From assembly GCF_051851475.1 (NCBI RefSeq), contig NZ_JBPUSJ010000011.1, positions 62,001-126,000 on the forward strand: DNA of 64,000 bases. Direction: 5' to 3'. This DNA comes from Carboxylicivirga taeanensis. Its GTDB lineage: Bacteria > Bacteroidota > Bacteroidia > Bacteroidales > Marinilabiliaceae. Below are positions 61,856 through 64,000 of the stretch, one piece after another. The number at the start of each line of letters is the position of its first letter. The first letter of the stretch is position 1. The notes beneath the pieces were generated by a model. It was not told the DNA's origin. It worked only from the letters and a program-made list of their open reading frames with translations, and ran no database searches. A program made the position numbers and the translations under genes.

Positions 61856-63309
61856 TGCACCTTTAATGTTTTTAATACTACCCGCCTTGTTCGATACAGA
61901 AATGCACCCAGCGTCAACAGACCACAAACAGCTCCTGCCCAGGTTCCCGTTTGGGTTTCAATCGCTAATCCCCCATTTGTAATGGGAGCAACCAATAGGT
62001 AAGTTATACAAACAATGGTCATAAAAGTAGCCGGCAGTGATAGATACCAATGAGCCTTACCCACTTTAGCCAGATACATGGCGGCCGTCCATAATACCAC
62101 TACTGCCAGTATCTGATTCGATAAGCCAAGATATTTCCAGATGGTCGTAAACTCCAGCTGTGACAACGCAAAGCCGACTGTAAAAAGGGGGATGCTAATG
62201 AGTAATCGCTTCACAATGGTGGACTGGTTGTAGTTAAACATATCGGCAATGGTCAGGCGGGCACTTCTGAAAGCGGTATCCCCGGTTGTAATCGGACAAG
62301 CAATAACACCAATAATGGCGAACACAGCCCCAACAGGTCCCAGCCAGGCTACACTAATTTCGTTCACCACCCAGGCCGGATTATGCCCGTCAACCTGCAT
62401 GGTCAAATTTAACCCTTCGGCTCCACCAAAGAAGGTCATGGCTGCTGTTGCCCAAATAATGGCAACAATACCCTCGGCCACCATGGCCCCATAAAATACA
62501 TAACGCCCGTAGCTCTCCTTTTTAATGGTTCGTGCCATCATTGGAGCCTGAGTACTATGAAACCCGCTTAGTGCCCCACATGAGATAACAATAAACATCA
62601 TGGGAAACAGAATGTTTTCGCTGGGGTGATGGTGCCAGTTGGCAAAGCTGCTTACCGATAATTCGGGCATTTGCAAACTACCGCCAGCAGCCCCCCAGAG
62701 CATAGCAGCCGCAATCGCCACAGCCATTATAATCAATGCCGCACCAAAGAGTGGGTATATTTTACCAATAATCTTGTTAATAGGCAGCAGAGTAGCGATT
62801 AGGTAATAGGCAAAAATCACATACAACCAAATAGTAAGTCCGCCTCCCGTGAGATTGGCCAGCAGCCCTGCCGGTCCGGATACAAATGCCACACCAACAA
62901 AAATAAGCAGTAGTAAGGTAAAGACCCTCAGGAAGTTCTGAAAACCAACGCCGAGGTATTTTCCAACTATTTCTGGGATACTGGCACCGCCATTCCGTAT
63001 AGACAGCATTCCTGAAAAATAGTCGTGCGTAGCTCCCATAAACAGGCACCCTCCTACTATCCACAAATAGGCCATTGGCCCATACATAGCGCCCAATATG
63101 GCCCCAAATATAGGTCCTAAGCCCGCTATATTTAAAAACTGAATGGTAAATACTTTCCAGGTGGGCATGGGAGCAAAATCCACCCCATCAGCCTTTTTAA
63201 GTGCTGGAGTTGGTCGGGAATCATCCGCCCCAAAAAAACGCTCTATAAAACGTCCGTAAAAAATAAAGCCCAGTATCAAAGCCACAATGGCACCAATAAA
63301 TGTCCACAT
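61852..63309 (-). CDS. cstA: Carbon starvation protein A (CstA)-family transporter
   Basis: A 485-residue multi-helix membrane protein. Diagnostic segments are FYGRFIERFFGADD, LGPIFGAILGAMYGPMAYLWIVGGCLFMGATHDYFSGMLSIRNGG, GALSGFHSTQAPMMARTI and ITTGDTAFRSARLTIAD. CstA-type proteins import peptides or pyruvate under carbon limitation. This is the short form (about 480 residues; E. coli CstA is about 700). It is the first gene of a two-gene unit with the nucleotidyltransferase-fold gene, which it overlaps by 4 bases, and has a well-placed promoter upstream. Confidence 0.94.
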   Translation of the reverse strand: MWTFIGAIVALILGFIFYGRFIERFFGADDSRPTPALKKADGVDFAPMPTWKVFTIQFLNIAGLGPIFGAILGAMYGPMAYLWIVGGCLFMGATHDYFSGMLSIRNGGASIPEIVGKYLGVGFQNFLRVFTLLLLIFVGVAFVSGPAGLLANLTGGGLTIWLYVIFAYYLIATLLPINKIIGKIYPLFGAALIIMAVAIAAAMLWGAAGGSLQMPELSVSSFANWHHHPSENILFPMMFIVISCGALSGFHSTQAPMMARTIKKESYGRYVFYGAMVAEGIVAIIWATAAMTFFGGAEGLNLTMQVDGHNPAWVVNEISVAWLGPVGAVFAIIGVIACPITTGDTAFRSARLTIADMFNYNQSTIVKRLLISIPLFTVGFALSQLEFTTIWKYLGLSNQILAVVVLWTAAMYLAKVGKAHWYLSLPATFMTIVCITYLLVAPITNGGLAIETQTGTWAGAVCGLLTLGAFLYRTRRVVLKTLKVQ

Positions 63310-63340
63310 TTTGAATTACATGAAATGGTATTTGAACTAA

Positions 63341-63371
63341 CAAAGCTAGTGCTTTATAAAAATCAGACAAT
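63341..63371 (-). promoter_or_regulatory. Bacteroidota-type promoter for cstA
   Basis: Minus-strand TAGCTTTG (63341-63348) matches TAnnTTTG exactly. ATTG (63368-63371) stands 19 bases upstream at the -33 place, one mismatch from TTTG. Transcription would begin near 63334, giving a leader of about 25 bases. Confidence 0.5.
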
Positions 63372-63545
63372 CCAAACTCAAAATATTTATTCACAGACGA
63401 CCGTTACTCATCGCTGGCCTCATATTTTAGCCACATTAAGTCTCTCTTTGTTCAATGGGCTGGTTCATTCAAAGGAAAACCCTTTTAAGCCTTGCTGAAG
63501 GCCATGTATTTTGTATTTTCGAACTGGAATAGATAAACCTGTAAC

Positions 63546-64000
63546 ATGAAGACCTTTTTCTTATACCTTGCACTTTTAATCAGCCCACTAGGCCTGGCTG
63601 CCGATTTAAGTAACTTTCTTTTACCTGCCCCTAAAAATATTCAGATTCACAAGGGACAGTTTCAGGCTAAACAGCTTAATATTCATTTGCGAAGCTCAGC
63701 TATTCAACTGAGTAAACCACTGCTCAATATCTTGTCTTCGTTTGAACACACAGGCTTTCAAACCAATCTAACACCCCTTTCTTTAGCACCTACAGAGGCT
63801 CCCTCATTAGTAACCACTATAAATGAACAACTTCCCTTACAGGCCTATTCTCTAAATATCAACCACAAAGGCATTCAACTAAGTGCCGGTAGCGAAACTG
63901 GCCTGTACTATGGCCTGCTCACCCTCCAACAAATAGGACAGTTTGCAAAACAAGAAGGCTACTGGCCTTTACTAAGTATTGAAGATGAACCGGATTTTGA
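63546..64000 (+). CDS. Partial CDS, N-terminus of probable GH20 beta-N-acetylhexosaminidase
   Basis: A reading frame starts at the ATG at 63546 and is open at the window edge, with 151 codons visible. It begins with a signal peptide (MKTFFLYLALLISPLGLAA). The visible part (FLLPAPKNIQIHKGQFQ; then AYSLNINHKGIQLSAGSETGLYYGLLTLQQI; then SIEDEPDF) matches the GH20b N-terminal domain that precedes the catalytic barrel in hexosaminidases. The usual next motif 'RG...D' lies beyond the window, so the catalytic residues cannot be checked. The likely role is degradation of chitin, peptidoglycan or host-type N-acetylglucosamine glycans in the periplasm. Confidence 0.78.
   Translation, partial: MKTFFLYLALLISPLGLAADLSNFLLPAPKNIQIHKGQFQAKQLNIHLRSSAIQLSKPLLNILSSFEHTGFQTNLTPLSLAPTEAPSLVTTINEQLPLQAYSLNINHKGIQLSAGSETGLYYGLLTLQQIGQFAKQEGYWPLLSIEDEPDF

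Noticed and set aside
61856..61927. Longer nucleotidyltransferase-fold frame overlapping cstA
   Set aside because: It starts at TTG and would overlap cstA by 76 bases. The ATGA overlap at 61852-61855 is a more natural start.
1..64000. tRNA, rRNA, CRISPR, insertion sequence or prophage
   Set aside because: I saw no cloverleaf-like segment, repeat-spacer array, transposase, integrase or terminal inverted repeats when reading both strands.

Overview
The window reads as chromosomal DNA of a free-living, probably marine Bacteroidota. A Bacteroidia/Marinilabiliales-like lineage is my best guess from gene content, not a proven placement. Supporting signs are TAnnTTTG-type -7 boxes instead of sigma70 boxes, few obvious Shine-Dalgarno sequences, a GLPGLI-like lipoprotein beside ftsK and lolA, a GYDIA-type GHMP kinase, and a class II HMG-CoA reductase. 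I see no rRNA, tRNA, CRISPR array, insertion sequence or phage gene.

Layout. 0-9 kb is visibly more AT-rich and accessory-looking: two MalT-like STAND/LuxR regulators, each followed by an 82-residue protein of one family, then a FadL-like outer-membrane protein and long gene-free stretches. 9.5-15.8 kb holds a PaaI-type thioesterase and a complete tripartite RND efflux operon. 15.9-20.2 kb pairs a fused trehalose-6-phosphate synthase/phosphatase with a divergent GH15 enzyme. 20.3-24.6 kb has a ferritin and a three-gene acyl-CoA (probably propionyl-CoA) carboxylase. 24.9-33 kb has an ATP-cone nuclease, a YgjV-GNAT fusion, two MFS transporters, a GH13 amylase-like enzyme and a glycogen branching enzyme. 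33.3-38.7 kb is an amidoligase neighbourhood: an acidic-tailed small protein, a RimB-RimK fusion, and a convergent radical SAM plus GNAT/ATP-grasp pair. 38.9-49.5 kb has MscS, an S9 peptidase, ornithine carbamoyltransferase and carbamate kinase, a lipoprotein, FtsK and LolA. 49.85-60.67 kb is one tightly packed nine-gene operon. 60.8-63.3 kb has CstA translationally coupled to a nucleotidyltransferase-fold protein, and the window ends inside a probable GH20 gene.

The most striking unit is the 49.85-60.67 kb operon. Its first four genes (both methylcrotonyl-CoA carboxylase subunits, a methylglutaconyl-CoA hydratase and an acyl-CoA dehydrogenase) make up the part of leucine catabolism that ends at HMG-CoA. 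Its last five (HMG-CoA reductase, GYDIA kinase, diphosphomevalonate decarboxylase, mevalonate kinase, type 2 IPP isomerase) carry HMG-CoA onward to IPP/DMAPP. Neither HMG-CoA synthase nor HMG-CoA lyase is in the operon. The gene order therefore suggests that leucine carbon is fed directly into isoprenoid synthesis. The second unit worth following is the radical SAM, GNAT/ATP-grasp and RimB-RimK neighbourhood, which looks like a peptide or protein amino-acid ligation system with an acidic-tailed candidate substrate next door.

Starts given here often differ from the longest open frame. Where the longest frame began at TTG or GTG, I used the first ATG consistent with the family. Gene boundaries are otherwise firm. 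Function is inferred from recognisable motifs, without database searches.
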